NCBI GenBank assembly: GCA_903881085.1
Contig: CAIRSA010000035.1
Span: 61,245-125,244, forward strand
Reading direction: 5' to 3'
Origin: an uncultured Acidobacteriia bacterium
GTDB taxonomy: Bacteria; Acidobacteriota; Terriglobia; Bryobacterales; Bryobacteraceae
Length of the DNA stretch: 64,000 nucleotides
In this document: one piece after another, positions 1 through 9,592 of the stretch
Layout: every line of letters begins with the position of its first letter
How positions within the stretch are numbered: the stretch's first letter is position 1
Position numbers and translations under genes: made by a program
The notes under the pieces: model-generated
Databases searched by the model: none
Seen by the model: the letters and a program-made list of their open reading frames with translations, nothing else
Told to the model about the DNA's origin: nothing

Positions 1-1
1 C

Positions 2-505
2 GATGGCGTAAAGATTTCTCCGCGGCAGTTTGGCGGCCGCCATGAGCGTGAGCGCCGCGCGGGGACTGAGAATGTGCCGGGCGCAGTGGCGCTGGGTGCG
101 GCTTTGGATGCGCCGCGGGAATCGTATGGTGCGCTGCGTGACCGCTTGGAGCAGGGCATTCGCGAACAGGTGCCGTATGTGCGCGTGAACTGCGCGAGGT
201 CGCCGCGCGTGCCGAATACATCAAACATCACGTTCCATGGAATTGAGGGCGAGTCGCTGGTAATCGCGCTGGATCTGCGCGGGTTTTCAGTGTCGAGCGG
301 GTCGGCTTGTTCCAGTGGGTCAGTGGAGCCATCGCATGTGTTGACGGCCATCGGGCTGTCTCGCGATGAGGCGAAATCGACACTGCGGTTTTCGTTGGGA
401 TTGGGAAATGATGAGGCGCAGGTGGACCTGCTGATTCAAGCGGTGGCGGACTCCTGCGTGCATTTAAGAAAGTTGTCTCCGGTAAAACTATGTCAGACTC
501 TTTGA
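2..505 (+). CDS. cysteine desulfurase, C-terminal part (5' end outside window)
   Basis: PLP-dependent enzyme that takes sulfur from cysteine as a protein-bound persulfide. The frame is open from the first bases of the window; the visible start matches the conserved GG-x-R-x5-R-x-GT-x-N block of NifS/IscS enzymes. The catalytic cysteine lies in [10 protein letters not shown] (codon 308-310). The gene ends inside mnmA, overlapping it by 16 bp. MnmA needs a persulfide sulfur for 2-thiouridine, so this is probably its dedicated donor, as known for YrvO/MnmA pairs. That pairing is inferred from position. The N-terminal half with the PLP lysine is not in the window. Confidence 0.9.
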   Translation, partial: DGVKISPRQFGGRHERERRAGTENVPGAVALGAALDAPRESYGALRDRLEQGIREQVPYVRVNCARSPRVPNTSNITFHGIEGESLVIALDLRGFSVSSGSACSSGSVEPSHVLTAIGLSRDEAKSTLRFSLGLGNDEAQVDLLIQAVADSCVHLRKLSPVKLCQTL

Positions 506-1596
506 TTGCCGTTGCCATGAGCGGCGGCGTGGACTCTTCGGCTGTGGCCGCCATGCTGCACAGCCAGGGTGTGCCCATCGCTGGCCTGACCATGCAGCTG
601 TGGAATCAGCGTCGCTTGCCGGAGGTCCATGCCGAAGGCTCGACGGGCCGCTGCTGTTCGATCGACGATGTGTACGACGCGCGCTGGGTGGCGCAGAGCC
701 TGGGGATTCCCTACTACGTGGTGAACTTTGAGCAGCAGTTTGAAGAGCACGTGGTGAAGCCTTTCGTCGCCGATTATATTGCCGGTCGCACGCCGATTCC
801 GTGCACGCTGTGCAACAACTTCATCAAGTTCGATCACTTCATTGAAATGACCGATGGCGTTGGCGCCGGACGCATCGCCACGGGCCACTACGCGCGCATC
901 ACGCAGCACCCCGAGAGCGGCCGCTGGGAGATGCGGAGGGCGAAGGATGCGACCAAAGATCAGACCTATTTCCTGTTCGGCTTAACGCAGGCACAGCTTT
1001 CGCGCACCATGTTTCCTCTGGGCGGAATGTTGAAGAGCGAGGTCCGCGAGATGGCGCGCCAGTTGGGGCTGCCGGTGGCCGATAAGAACGACAGCCAGGA
1101 GATCTGCTTTGTGCCGAACGGCGACTACGCCACGTTTATTGAAGCCTATTTCAAGGAGCAGGGAATTGCTTCCGATATCGGCGCCGGCGAGATTGTCACG
1201 CGCGATGGAGAAGTGATTGGCGAGCACGCCGGCGTGCACCATTTCACCATCGGTCAGCGCAAAGGCTTAGGCATCGCCAGGCCCGCGCCGCTGTATGTGA
1301 TTTCCACGGAGCCGGCGACGCGCCGCGTGATTGTCGGCAATAACGAAGACCTGCTGACCGCGGACCTGACCGCCCGCGAAGTGAATTGGATTTCGATTGC
1401 TCCGATCGAGGAGCCGCGCCGCGCGCAGGTGCGCATCCGCAACAAGCACGTGGCCGCAGACGCCACGCTGATTCCCACGGGCGATCCGACGCGTGTGCAG
1501 GTAAAGTTCGATGCTCCGCAGCGGGCTGTCACGCCCGGGCAGGGCGCAGTGTTTTATGACGCCGATCTTGTGCTTGGCGGCGGATGGATAGTATAG
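490..1596 (+). CDS. mnmA: tRNA-specific 2-thiouridylase MnmA
   Basis: Thiolates U34 of Lys, Glu and Gln tRNAs using ATP and a persulfide. The 368-residue length is normal. The PP-loop SGGVDSS is at residues 11-17; the cysteine of the xCNxxIKF motif is C108 and the second catalytic cysteine is C206 in [10 protein letters not shown], matching the Cys pair of the E. coli enzyme. The ATG at 490 lies inside the preceding cysteine desulfurase gene, so translation is probably coupled. The overlap and the adjacent acyltransferase start (4 bp away) suggest one operon. Confidence 0.95.
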   Translation: MSDSLIAVAMSGGVDSSAVAAMLHSQGVPIAGLTMQLWNQRRLPEVHAEGSTGRCCSIDDVYDARWVAQSLGIPYYVVNFEQQFEEHVVKPFVADYIAGRTPIPCTLCNNFIKFDHFIEMTDGVGAGRIATGHYARITQHPESGRWEMRRAKDATKDQTYFLFGLTQAQLSRTMFPLGGMLKSEVREMARQLGLPVADKNDSQEICFVPNGDYATFIEAYFKEQGIASDIGAGEIVTRDGEVIGEHAGVHHFTIGQRKGLGIARPAPLYVISTEPATRRVIVGNNEDLLTADLTAREVNWISIAPIEEPRRAQVRIRNKHVAADATLIPTGDPTRVQVKFDAPQRAVTPGQGAVFYDADLVLGGGWIV

Positions 1597-1600
1597 AGCA

Positions 1601-2482
1601 TTGCGGCGCCGTTCCACAGTTCGAAACCTTTGCGAGTACGTCCCGGTTCGTTTGATGCTGGCGACGTTGGCCTATACGCCTATGCCAGTAGCGCAGCGAC
1701 TGGCCCGCACCTATACGTGGCTATTCGACAAGTTGATTCCGCGGCTGCGGCGCGTTGCCTTGCGGAATCTGGAATTAGCTGGAATGCCTGCTGCTTGTGC
1801 CGATGAGGTGTACGTGTCATTGGCGCGCATGCTTGTTTCATTCGCCCGATTTCCGCGCATTCGGCGGGATAATGTTGCGCAGTGGATTCAATATGAGGGG
1901 TTCGAGCATTTCGAGCAGGCATTGAGTAGGGGCAAGGGCGTACTCTTTGCGACGGGACATTTGGGAAATTGGGAGCTGAGTGCGTTCTCGCACGCGCTGA
2001 TGGCCTCGCCGATGCACGTTGTGGTCCGGCCGCTCGATAATCCGCTCATCGATGGGTTTGTAGAAAGGTACCGGGGGCTTTCCGGAAATAACATACTTTC
2101 AAAGAAGGATTTCATCCGGCCGATGTTAAAGGCGCTGGCAAATAATGAAGCGGTAGGGATCCTGGTGGATCAGAACGCGGGGCTCAGCGACGGCGTCTTC
2201 GTGGAGTTTTTCGGCCGCAAAGCGTGCGTGAATCCGAGCTTCGCAAAGCTGGCCGCACGCACTGGAGCAACCGTGATTCCAGGCTTTGCCGTGTGGAGCG
2301 AGGCGGCCGCCCGGTACGTGCTGAAGTTTTATCCGCCGCTGGAAATGTCGGGCGATGCGACGGAAGATACGCAGCGCATTCAATCGGCTCTGGAGCGCGC
2401 GATTCGCGAACATCCGGGCGAGTGGCTGTGGTTGCACCGGCGATGGAAGACGCGTCCAGCAGGCGAACAGGAGATCTACTAA
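1601..2482 (+). CDS. lysophospholipid/lipid A acyltransferase (LpxL/HtrB family)
   Basis: Membrane-associated acyltransferase of the LpxL/LpxM family, which adds secondary acyl chains to lipid A precursors. The HX4E catalytic signature is seen as HLGNWE (H120, E125), and the 293-residue length fits the family. The start at 1601 is TTG, four bases after the mnmA stop; an in-frame ATG at 1655 (residue 19) is an alternative that keeps the whole catalytic domain. Which acyl acceptor it uses cannot be told from sequence. It is followed after 3 bp by the helicase gene. Confidence 0.85.
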   Translation: MRRRSTVRNLCEYVPVRLMLATLAYTPMPVAQRLARTYTWLFDKLIPRLRRVALRNLELAGMPAACADEVYVSLARMLVSFARFPRIRRDNVAQWIQYEGFEHFEQALSRGKGVLFATGHLGNWELSAFSHALMASPMHVVVRPLDNPLIDGFVERYRGLSGNNILSKKDFIRPMLKALANNEAVGILVDQNAGLSDGVFVEFFGRKACVNPSFAKLAARTGATVIPGFAVWSEAAARYVLKFYPPLEMSGDATEDTQRIQSALERAIREHPGEWLWLHRRWKTRPAGEQEIY

Positions 2483-2485
2483 GCC

Positions 2486-5323
2486 ATGGTTCACTGTGCG
2501 TATCTGGATGGCGGACTGGTGCTGTGGGGCGGCCCGGAGGTGGGCGTAGGCGATCCGGTCACTATCCGTGTATGGCTTCCCGGCGGGAGATGGCAGGACG
2601 AAAAAGCACGGCGGCTCGACATGGCGAGCATCGTGGCGCTGTGCCATTGGGAATGGATCGACGGCGCGCCGGATTTCAAGTTCTGGCAACAGGCGGTCCG
2701 GTTTTTTGTGAACCTGATTGTCAGGGAGCAGTTCTTGCCGTCGATGGAATACGAATCGCCGAATTACTATGCACGGTGGCGTCCAGCGCTTTCGCCGCAA
2801 TCGCAAGCGGCTTTGAGCAAGCTCGCGGATGCCATGCCCGATGTGGCGCGTGCGGCCACCGTGGCCAAAGCGAAGAGCGCGCCGACGCTCTCTGCCCAGC
2901 AGGTGCTGAATAATTTACTGAGACGCATCGCCGATCATTTGCCGCGGCAGGCACTGGGGCGCGGACCTGTGACGGAAGCGACCAGTCTCCACGATTTGTG
3001 GATCGCTAGCTTAAACACGCAGATTGGCGTAATGCGCGCGCAGCCGTCGCAACTGGCGCACTTTTCCTCTGTGATGATTGGCTGGCAGGAGCCGTTAGGT
3101 GTGCGCGAGTCCTTTCCTTATCAGCTCTGCATGCGCGTGGAGGAAGGGAATGAGGCGAATCCCTGGTTTGTTCATTTCCTGCTGAATTCCATCAGGGATG
3201 GCGTTGCTAATTTGACATCGGAGCAGGTGTGGAGTTCAGAGCCCTTGCCGGGTGCTCAGGATAAGCCCGCATTGCGCGAACGGTTGATGCTGTTTCTGGG
3301 GCAGGCATCGCGCGTGTGGCCGCGGATCGGCGATGCGATGAGGCTGGCTTCCCCGAATGGCATCACGCTCGATAACGCCGAGGTGTTTATCTTCCTGCAC
3401 AAGACCGCACTGGCGCTGCAGGACGCTGGCTTCCCGGTGGAGACGCCTGCTTGGTGGACGCGGCCCGAATCGGAAGCGAAGTTAACGGCGAGGGCTCGTG
3501 TGACACCGCCGAGCGGACGCGCCCCCGCTAGCTTGTCATTGCAGGATCTTGTCCAATTCGATTGGGAAGTGGCGCTGGGCGGTGAAATACTGACTCGCGA
3601 CGAACTACGCAAGTTTGCCGAAAACGCACTGCCATTCATGAAGCTGAAGGGTGAGTGGGTGCATCTGGATCCGGTTCAGGTACGCGAGGCGCTGGAGCTG
3701 ATGCGCGATCAGCCGGCCGGCATGACGCAGATGCGTCATGTAATGCGGCTGGCGCTGGAAGGCTCGGCGTTTCAGCGCAAGATCCGGTTTGACGGCGTGG
3801 AATCGAATGGCTGGATGAAGAGCCTGCTGGATCAGTTGAGCGGCGACACGGCATTTGAAGAGCTGCAGCCTCCGGCTGGTTTGAAAGGGACTCTGCGGCC
3901 TTACCAATTGCGCGGCTATTCTTGGCTTGGCTTTCTGCGTCGATGGGGTTTGGGTGCATGTCTGGCCGATGATATGGGCCTCGGTAAGACGGTGCAATCC
4001 CTGGCGCTGATTCTGCGCGATTGGGAGGCCGGCCAGCGCGAGCCGGTGCTGCTGGTGTGTCCAACGTCCGTCGTTGGCAACTGGAGGAAAGAGGCTGACC
4101 GCTTCGCCCCTGGCCTTCCGATTGTGGTGCATCATGGCATGGGCCGCGCCAAGGGCGACCGTTTTTACGACGAGATCGCCGGTAAGGCGCTGGTGATTTC
4201 CAGTTACGCGCTGCTGCATCGCGATGCGGAGCAGTTGCGCGAAGTGATGTGGGGCGGCGTGATTCTGGATGAGGCGCAGAATATCAAAAATCACGACACG
4301 CGGCAGGCCGTTGCGGCGCGCGAGCTTCGCTCCGGCTATCGAATGGCATTAACCGGAACGCCAGTGGAAAATCATGTCGGCGAGTTGTGGTCGATCATGA
4401 ATTTTCTGAACCCGGGACTGCTGGGAGGTGCGGCGGAGTTCCGCAAGAACTATTTGCTGCCGATTCAGAACGGCGCTGAACGGCAGGTAGTGGAACGCTT
4501 GAAGAAGCTCACCGGGCCTTTCATTCTGCGCCGGTTGAAGAGCGACAAGACGGTGATTGCCGATCTGCCTGACAAGCTGGAGATGAAGGTTTACTGCAAC
4601 CTGACCAAGGAACAGGCGGCGCTCTACGATTCCGTAGTGCAGGATGCGCTCAATTCGGTGGACAAAGAGACCGGCATGCGGCGCAAGGCGGCGGTGCTTT
4701 CCATGCTGATGCGGCTGAAGCAGATCTGCAATCATCCGGTGCAATACCTGCGCGATGGCAGCGTGCTGGCGGGCCGCTCGGGCAAACTCTCCCGATTGAC
4801 TGAGATGCTCGAAGAGGTCTTGGAAGTGAAGGAGAAGGCGCTCATCTTCTCGCAATTCGCGGAGATGGGGCATCTGTTGGAGGCGCATTTGACGGCGGCA
4901 TTTGGCGCTCGCGTGCTGCGGCTGGATGGCTCGGTGCCGGCAAGCCAGCGCGACAAGCTTGTTGAAGACTTCGAATCGACCGCGGACGATTCGCCGAGTC
5001 TTTTCGTTCTTTCGTTGAAAGCGGGTGGTACTGGTTTGAACCTCACTGCTGCCAATCACGTGTTCCACTTCGATCGCTGGTGGAATCCGGCGGTAGAAAA
5101 TCAGGCGACCGATCGCGCCTATCGTATTGGGCAACTCAAGAATGTCCAGGTGCATAAATTCGTTTGCACGGGTACGCTGGAAGAAACGATCGACGAGATG
5201 ATTGAACGCAAACGCAGCGTGGCTGAGGACGTGATCGGCGCGGGTGAAGCATGGCTGACGGAGTTGTCGACGTCTGAGCTGCGCGATGTGCTGAGTCTGC
5301 GGAAAGACGCGGTGGGCGAATGA
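2486..5323 (+). CDS. SNF2-family DEAD/DEAH-like helicase
   Basis: ATP-dependent DNA translocase of the SNF2/HepA (RapA-like) group, 945 residues. The N-terminal half is the SNF2-associated region typical of bacterial members. The helicase core follows: Walker A DDMGLGKT at about residue 493, Walker B DEAQ at about 596, then TGTPVEN, SLKAGGTGLN and the motif VI block ending AYRIGQ near the C-terminus. It overlaps the next gene, a SWIM zinc-finger protein, by ATGA. SNF2 plus SWIM neighbours recur in bacteria and probably act as one complex. Substrate and role are not known from sequence. Confidence 0.92.
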   Translation: MVHCAYLDGGLVLWGGPEVGVGDPVTIRVWLPGGRWQDEKARRLDMASIVALCHWEWIDGAPDFKFWQQAVRFFVNLIVREQFLPSMEYESPNYYARWRPALSPQSQAALSKLADAMPDVARAATVAKAKSAPTLSAQQVLNNLLRRIADHLPRQALGRGPVTEATSLHDLWIASLNTQIGVMRAQPSQLAHFSSVMIGWQEPLGVRESFPYQLCMRVEEGNEANPWFVHFLLNSIRDGVANLTSEQVWSSEPLPGAQDKPALRERLMLFLGQASRVWPRIGDAMRLASPNGITLDNAEVFIFLHKTALALQDAGFPVETPAWWTRPESEAKLTARARVTPPSGRAPASLSLQDLVQFDWEVALGGEILTRDELRKFAENALPFMKLKGEWVHLDPVQVREALELMRDQPAGMTQMRHVMRLALEGSAFQRKIRFDGVESNGWMKSLLDQLSGDTAFEELQPPAGLKGTLRPYQLRGYSWLGFLRRWGLGACLADDMGLGKTVQSLALILRDWEAGQREPVLLVCPTSVVGNWRKEADRFAPGLPIVVHHGMGRAKGDRFYDEIAGKALVISSYALLHRDAEQLREVMWGGVILDEAQNIKNHDTRQAVAARELRSGYRMALTGTPVENHVGELWSIMNFLNPGLLGGAAEFRKNYLLPIQNGAERQVVERLKKLTGPFILRRLKSDKTVIADLPDKLEMKVYCNLTKEQAALYDSVVQDALNSVDKETGMRRKAAVLSMLMRLKQICNHPVQYLRDGSVLAGRSGKLSRLTEMLEEVLEVKEKALIFSQFAEMGHLLEAHLTAAFGARVLRLDGSVPASQRDKLVEDFESTADDSPSLFVLSLKAGGTGLNLTAANHVFHFDRWWNPAVENQATDRAYRIGQLKNVQVHKFVCTGTLEETIDEMIERKRSVAEDVIGAGEAWLTELSTSELRDVLSLRKDAVGE

Positions 5324-6168
5324 AGAAGCGCAATAAGATTCAGAAAACAGGAGTGCCCACACCGCGCGCGGCGGGCGTGCATACGCAGTCGCGCGGTGTG
5401 TTCGGCAGCACATGGTGGGGCGCGGAATGGGTTGGCTCCCTGGAGCGCTTTGCCACGCCGCACAAATGGCAGGAGGGAAAACACCTGGCCTGTGGGCGGC
5501 AGGTGCTGGATATCGGGGTTGAAAAGGGATACGTCACGGCGAGCGTTGGCGACTTCACTGGCCATACCTATGCGGTGAAGTTGAGTCTCTCACCATTTAC
5601 GAATGAGCAATGGGACGGGCTGTCGCGTGCCGCGGCGAATGATCCGGCCTTTGGCGAGGCTCTGGCCAGCGGTGAGATGCCGTTGAACGCGAAGCAAGTG
5701 TTTGAGTCGGCTGGGCTGCGGCTGATGCCGGAGAAATTTAAAGACCTGGTGATGAAGTGCCCTTGCGCGGATTGGTTCAAACCTTGCTCCCACCAATTGG
5801 CTGTGTACCTGCTGCTGGCCGAAGAGTTCGACCGCGATCCATCGCTGCTGTTCCGCCTGCGTGGGAAGACTCGCGAGGAGATGCGGGCGCTGTTTCCGCA
5901 GGCCCCGCAGGGGGCGGCGGCTGCCCCGGCTGTCGTTAGCGAGCCTGCGTCCGAGGCCTTGTCCGACGATCCTGAAAAGTTCTGGAATGGCGGAGCGCTG
6001 CCTGAATTGAATCTGGAGTGGCGTGTGCCGGTGCACTCGGCTGCGCCGGTGCATCGCTTGGGGCCGTTTCCTTTCTGGCGTGGCTCGGATGCCTTTGTTC
6101 CCCAGATGGAGCGGGCGTACCGCGAGATTTCGCGCTTCGCGTTGATGGCCTCCGGTAAGAAGTCGTAG
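5320..6168 (+). CDS. SWIM zinc-finger protein
   Basis: A 282-residue protein with a SWIM-type zinc site, C147-x-C149-x6-C156-x-H158 (KCPCADWFKPCSH). SWIM domains bind DNA or protein partners and in bacteria are often encoded next to SNF2 helicases. The ATG lies inside the stop of the helicase gene (ATGA), so the two are translationally coupled. The N-terminal WW-containing segment (GSTWWGAEW) and the proline/alanine-rich stretch at about 190-215 match the general plan of this family. Function is inferred from context: accessory subunit of the helicase. Confidence 0.85.
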   Translation: MKKRNKIQKTGVPTPRAAGVHTQSRGVFGSTWWGAEWVGSLERFATPHKWQEGKHLACGRQVLDIGVEKGYVTASVGDFTGHTYAVKLSLSPFTNEQWDGLSRAAANDPAFGEALASGEMPLNAKQVFESAGLRLMPEKFKDLVMKCPCADWFKPCSHQLAVYLLLAEEFDRDPSLLFRLRGKTREEMRALFPQAPQGAAAAPAVVSEPASEALSDDPEKFWNGGALPELNLEWRVPVHSAAPVHRLGPFPFWRGSDAFVPQMERAYREISRFALMASGKKS

Positions 6169-6212
6169 TGCTGTCCGTGACCTTCCGTTATCATAGAATG
6201 AGGTAGATCGAT

Positions 6213-7043
6213 ATGAAACTCGTCTTGTTTTCCGTTCTTTGCTTGCCCGCTGCATTTTGTTTTCAAGCTGCGCCGTTCAAGGGCTTCACGGCCGTGCAGG
6301 AGGTTTTTACCAACTGCGTGCCACCGAATCCATGCACCGATGCGCAGACCAGAAAGATTACGGCCCGCCGCGCCGATGGCGTGTTGTCGGTGACGACGTG
6401 GGACAAGAGCGATACGAAGTTTCCGTTCGGTACCGTGATTGTGCAGGGCAACAAGCGCGTGGAGTTGCGTCCAGCCGTCAAGGCAAAGTCGACCTTCGGA
6501 ATTGCGACTGCGGATCTGGCAAAGATGGACGGCTCGCAGTTGGACCCGGCCAGTGGCTGCACTGCCCGCAAAGACAAGGGCGACCTTGCAATGAAGAGTC
6601 CCAACATCAAGCTGGAAGTGACTCCGGATCAGATGGTGGAACTTGGCGATGGGGCCAAGGTGAAGGCCACGCTGAAGACGATTGAGACGCCGGTTTCGAC
6701 TTCTAAATCATGGTATGCGGTGGATTACGCATGCTTCGAAGTGAAAACGGAGTTCGTGCGCAAGCAGGTGAAGGCAGCGGCGGGTCAGACCACGATTCAG
6801 TTGACCAAGTCGCTGAAGGCCGGCGAACCGGAGGCTGCTCTTTTTGAAGTGCCGGCAGCTTTTGTAGAGATGAAGCCGACCGAATTGCGCAAGGCTGCTT
6901 TCTTCCATATCGGCAAGGCGGCGGGCAAGAGCGATGCCCAATTGGCGACGCAGTGGGCCGCGCAGGTGGAGAACAATGCGATCACTTATGAGCAGGACGA
7001 CAACCGGTATCTGGAGTCGCGCAAGGCCGCTGGCTTGAACTAG
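6213..7043 (+). CDS. secreted protein of unknown function
   Basis: A 276-residue protein with a plausible signal peptide (MKLVLFSVLCLPAAFCFQ) and no domain I recognise. Four cysteines (two in a CVPPNPC pair near residue 30) could form disulfides, which fits export. The rest is a soluble, lysine- and threonine-rich sequence with alternating hydrophobic residues that suggests beta structure. It has its own leader (44 bp after the SWIM gene) and converges on the Zeta-like gene, overlapping its stop by 4 bp. Confidence 0.7.
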   Translation: MKLVLFSVLCLPAAFCFQAAPFKGFTAVQEVFTNCVPPNPCTDAQTRKITARRADGVLSVTTWDKSDTKFPFGTVIVQGNKRVELRPAVKAKSTFGIATADLAKMDGSQLDPASGCTARKDKGDLAMKSPNIKLEVTPDQMVELGDGAKVKATLKTIETPVSTSKSWYAVDYACFEVKTEFVRKQVKAAAGQTTIQLTKSLKAGEPEAALFEVPAAFVEMKPTELRKAAFFHIGKAAGKSDAQLATQWAAQVENNAITYEQDDNRYLESRKAAGLN

Positions 7044-7678
7044 CGGGCCATCAGGGCGCGCAAAGCGGGGATGTTGAAGGTGGAGGCGGCGAGGGCGGAT
7101 TCGAGCCAGGCGGGGATTTCTTTGGCGACGTACCAGATAATGCCGTTGGCCACCTTAACGACCGGTCGAGGATTGCAGGATGGTCCAGAGTTGTCGAAGA
7201 CCTGAAATCTGTCTATATTCTGAATCATGCTCTCCTCAAATGCGACTACCAGATTCTTCATGCTGTTTTCGTAGATATCGCGGAGTTTTCGTTCCGTGGC
7301 TGAATGTCCTCCGAGGGCTGCCCGGTTTCTTACCCGGCGTATGTGTTCTTCCACCGGACCGGATGCCAAATAATCAAGAAGCACCTCAAAGCCCCATTGC
7401 TTAGCTCGCCTCATCTGCGCAAATCCCGATGTTGTGCGGAGGGCATTCTCAAAGGCAAATGACCGGCCCTGATCGATGTGAGTTTCAATGAATTGTTCCA
7501 GAGCCTTGCCCGCGGCCGCGCGTGCAAGGACAGGGATGTTGTGGTACGAACCGCCGTTCAATTTTGCGGCATGGTCGTCACTATTAAACCAGTCGACCCC
7601 GACATTTCTGACCGGGAACAGACTGCTCTTGCCGCCGCCCGGGGGGCCGGCGATAACAATCATTTGAGGCTTCAGCAC
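7040..7678 (-). CDS. Zeta-like toxin / P-loop kinase
   Basis: A 212-residue P-loop protein resembling Zeta toxins, which phosphorylate UDP-N-acetylglucosamine or related substrates. The Walker A loop is GPPGGGKSS (residues 11-19), followed by a Zeta-like DWFNSDDHAAKL segment and an FENAL block. The start is GTG at 7678; an internal ATG at 7663 would begin just before the P-loop. A 75-residue gene lies 11 bp upstream on the same strand and is probably its partner. Many chromosomal Zeta-like kinases are not proven toxins, so the toxin role is inference. Confidence 0.75.
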   Translation of the reverse strand: MLKPQMIVIAGPPGGGKSSLFPVRNVGVDWFNSDDHAAKLNGGSYHNIPVLARAAAGKALEQFIETHIDQGRSFAFENALRTTSGFAQMRRAKQWGFEVLLDYLASGPVEEHIRRVRNRAALGGHSATERKLRDIYENSMKNLVVAFEESMIQNIDRFQVFDNSGPSCNPRPVVKVANGIIWYVAKEIPAWLESALAASTFNIPALRALMAR

Positions 7679-7689
7679 GGTCCGATGCT

Positions 7690-7917
7690 CTACCCACCAA
7701 AGTCCGCGTCAGGATCCAGCATATCGGCTGGGATGATGGTCTTAATCTGATTTCCTTGCTCGTCAATCAAACCCATCTCGCGCAGACGGCGCATGTCGTC
7801 CATCACTTTTTCCCGCCCGCTTGCAATCCAGGCCTGGTGAAATGCATCCACTGCTGCATTGTCGTTAAAGTCCACATCTGCAAAGTTCAGCGGAGTCGTT
7901 ATTGTCGTATTCCCCAT
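7690..7917 (-). CDS. small acidic partner of the Zeta-like protein (putative antitoxin)
   Basis: A 75-residue acidic protein. The ATG at 7917 is chosen because a strong GGAGAGG ribosome site sits just upstream; the open frame runs further up but only as antisense to tldD. The centre (about residues 24-50) is predicted helical with several charged residues, and the C-terminus is Asp-rich. It precedes the Zeta-like gene by 11 bp, the usual antitoxin-first order. I know no named family for it; the antitoxin call rests on size, order and spacing. Confidence 0.6.
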   Translation of the reverse strand: MGNTTITTPLNFADVDFNDNAAVDAFHQAWIASGREKVMDDMRRLREMGLIDEQGNQIKTIIPADMLDPDADFGG

Positions 7918-8001
7918 ACCTCTCCATTCTGCGCCCGCCCCCCACAAAAGTAAAGCGCCCCCAAGGTCAGCTATACTCAATAAATCAGGGGGTAACACCG
8001 C

Positions 8002-9573
8002 ATGTTCACCAGACGCTCGTTCCTTCAGTCGAGCGCCGCCACAGCGCTTGCCAGCCGTCTCTTTGCAGACAGCAAGGGCGCAACCACGCCAAACCCGGAG
8101 TTGGAAAACCTGGGCGCAGTGGCGCTGCGCGAAGCGAAGAAACTGAAAGCCACTTACTGCGACATCCGCGTCATCCGCTACCGTCGCCAGAACATCAGCG
8201 TCCGGCTGAATCCCGAGCGCGGCGGTGGCAAGACGCTGGAAGTTCCCAACGTCGGCGACAGTGGTTCTTTCGGCTTCGGTGTCCGCGTGATTGCCGATGG
8301 TGCCTGGGGCTTTGCCGCCTCGCCCATCGTCACCAAAGAAGAGATCGCGCGCATCACTGGCGAGGCCGTTATCGTGGCCCGCGCCAATGCTGTGTTGAAG
8401 TCGCGCCCGGTGGAACTGGCGCCGGTGAAGGCTTACAAAGACCGCTGGCAAACCCCGCACGAACGGGACCCCTTCGCCGTATCGATTGAAGAAAAGCTCG
8501 ACCTGATCCGCGCCGCGGCAGCAGAGGTGAAGAAGGGCAAGGACGTGTTCTCTTCTTCGTGCAACCTCTCGTTCCGCTCGGAAGATAAGTATTTTGCGTC
8601 GTCGGTGGGCTCGTCGATCCAGCAGCTGAATCTGCAGACTTACGCCTCCGTCGATGGCACGGCGGTGGATGTGAGCAAGGCGCTCTCCCGCTCACGCCGC
8701 TATCAACCGCCACAAGTGACCGCGGGCTACGAATATGTCCCGATCATGAATCTGGTGGAGAATGCCCGCCGCGTGCGCGAAGAAGTTTCCGAACTGTTAA
8801 AGGCACCCGCCGTCACGCCAGGCAAGAAAGACCTGGTTCTGTTGCCCAGTCACTTGTGGCTGACGATTCACGAGAGCCTGGGACATTCCACTGAATTGGA
8901 TCGCGCGCTGGGCTACGAAGCCAACTACGCCGGCACCAGCTTCCTGACGCCCGAAAAGATGGGCAAGCATCGCGTCGGCAGCGACATCGTGAACATCTGG
9001 GGCGACCGCACCAACGATCGCGGCCTCGCAACAACGGCCTATGACGACGATGGCGTGAAGACCACAAAATTCCCCATCATCGAAAAGGGAATTTTCAAGC
9101 ACTACCAGACGATTCGCGATCAGGCGCATCTGATCGGAGAGAAGGAATCGCGTGGCTGCTGCTATGGCGACAACTGGTCAAGCGTGCCGTTCCAGCGCAT
9201 GCCCAATGTGTGGCTGGAACCGGGCAAGGCAGGTACGTCGCTCGATGATCTGATCGCAGGCGTGGAGGACGGAATCCTGATCGACGGCGACGGCAGCTTC
9301 TCCATCGATCAACAGCGCTACAACTTCCAGTTTGGCGGCGACGCGTTCTGGACCATCAAAGGCGGCAAGAAGCAGGGCATGGTGGCGCAGGTGGCTTACC
9401 AGTCTCGCACCACCGATTTCTGGCAGGCCTGCGATCTGATCGCCGGCCCGAGCTACTGGCAGCAATGGGGCGCAGCAAACGACGGCAAGGGCGAACCGGG
9501 CCAAATCAATTCCGTAAGCCATGGCTGCTCGCCCGCGCGCTTTCGCCAGATCAACGTGATTCAGACCGACTAA
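8002..9573 (+). CDS. tldD: TldD-family metalloprotease, Tat-exported
   Basis: TldD-type zinc protease, 523 residues. The HExxxH zinc motif HESLGH is at 290-295, followed by STELD as in TldD rather than in the inactive TldE/PmbA partner. Unlike cytoplasmic E. coli TldD it starts with a Tat-type signal (TRRSFLQSSAATALA), so it probably acts outside the cytoplasm. The TldE-like gene follows 19 bp downstream; TldD and TldE are known to form a heterodimer that cleaves unfolded peptides. A TATACT hexamer at 7972-7977 could be its -10 element. Confidence 0.88.
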   Translation: MFTRRSFLQSSAATALASRLFADSKGATTPNPELENLGAVALREAKKLKATYCDIRVIRYRRQNISVRLNPERGGGKTLEVPNVGDSGSFGFGVRVIADGAWGFAASPIVTKEEIARITGEAVIVARANAVLKSRPVELAPVKAYKDRWQTPHERDPFAVSIEEKLDLIRAAAAEVKKGKDVFSSSCNLSFRSEDKYFASSVGSSIQQLNLQTYASVDGTAVDVSKALSRSRRYQPPQVTAGYEYVPIMNLVENARRVREEVSELLKAPAVTPGKKDLVLLPSHLWLTIHESLGHSTELDRALGYEANYAGTSFLTPEKMGKHRVGSDIVNIWGDRTNDRGLATTAYDDDGVKTTKFPIIEKGIFKHYQTIRDQAHLIGEKESRGCCYGDNWSSVPFQRMPNVWLEPGKAGTSLDDLIAGVEDGILIDGDGSFSIDQQRYNFQFGGDAFWTIKGGKKQGMVAQVAYQSRTTDFWQACDLIAGPSYWQQWGAANDGKGEPGQINSVSHGCSPARFRQINVIQTD

Positions 9574-9592
9574 CCAGAAAGGGACAACGACA

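Noticed and set aside
4349..5413. Long minus-strand frame of 354 codons
   Set aside because: It lies wholly antisense to the SNF2 helicase, whose motifs are intact; the translation is His/Arg/Leu-rich as expected for a shadow frame in GC-rich DNA.
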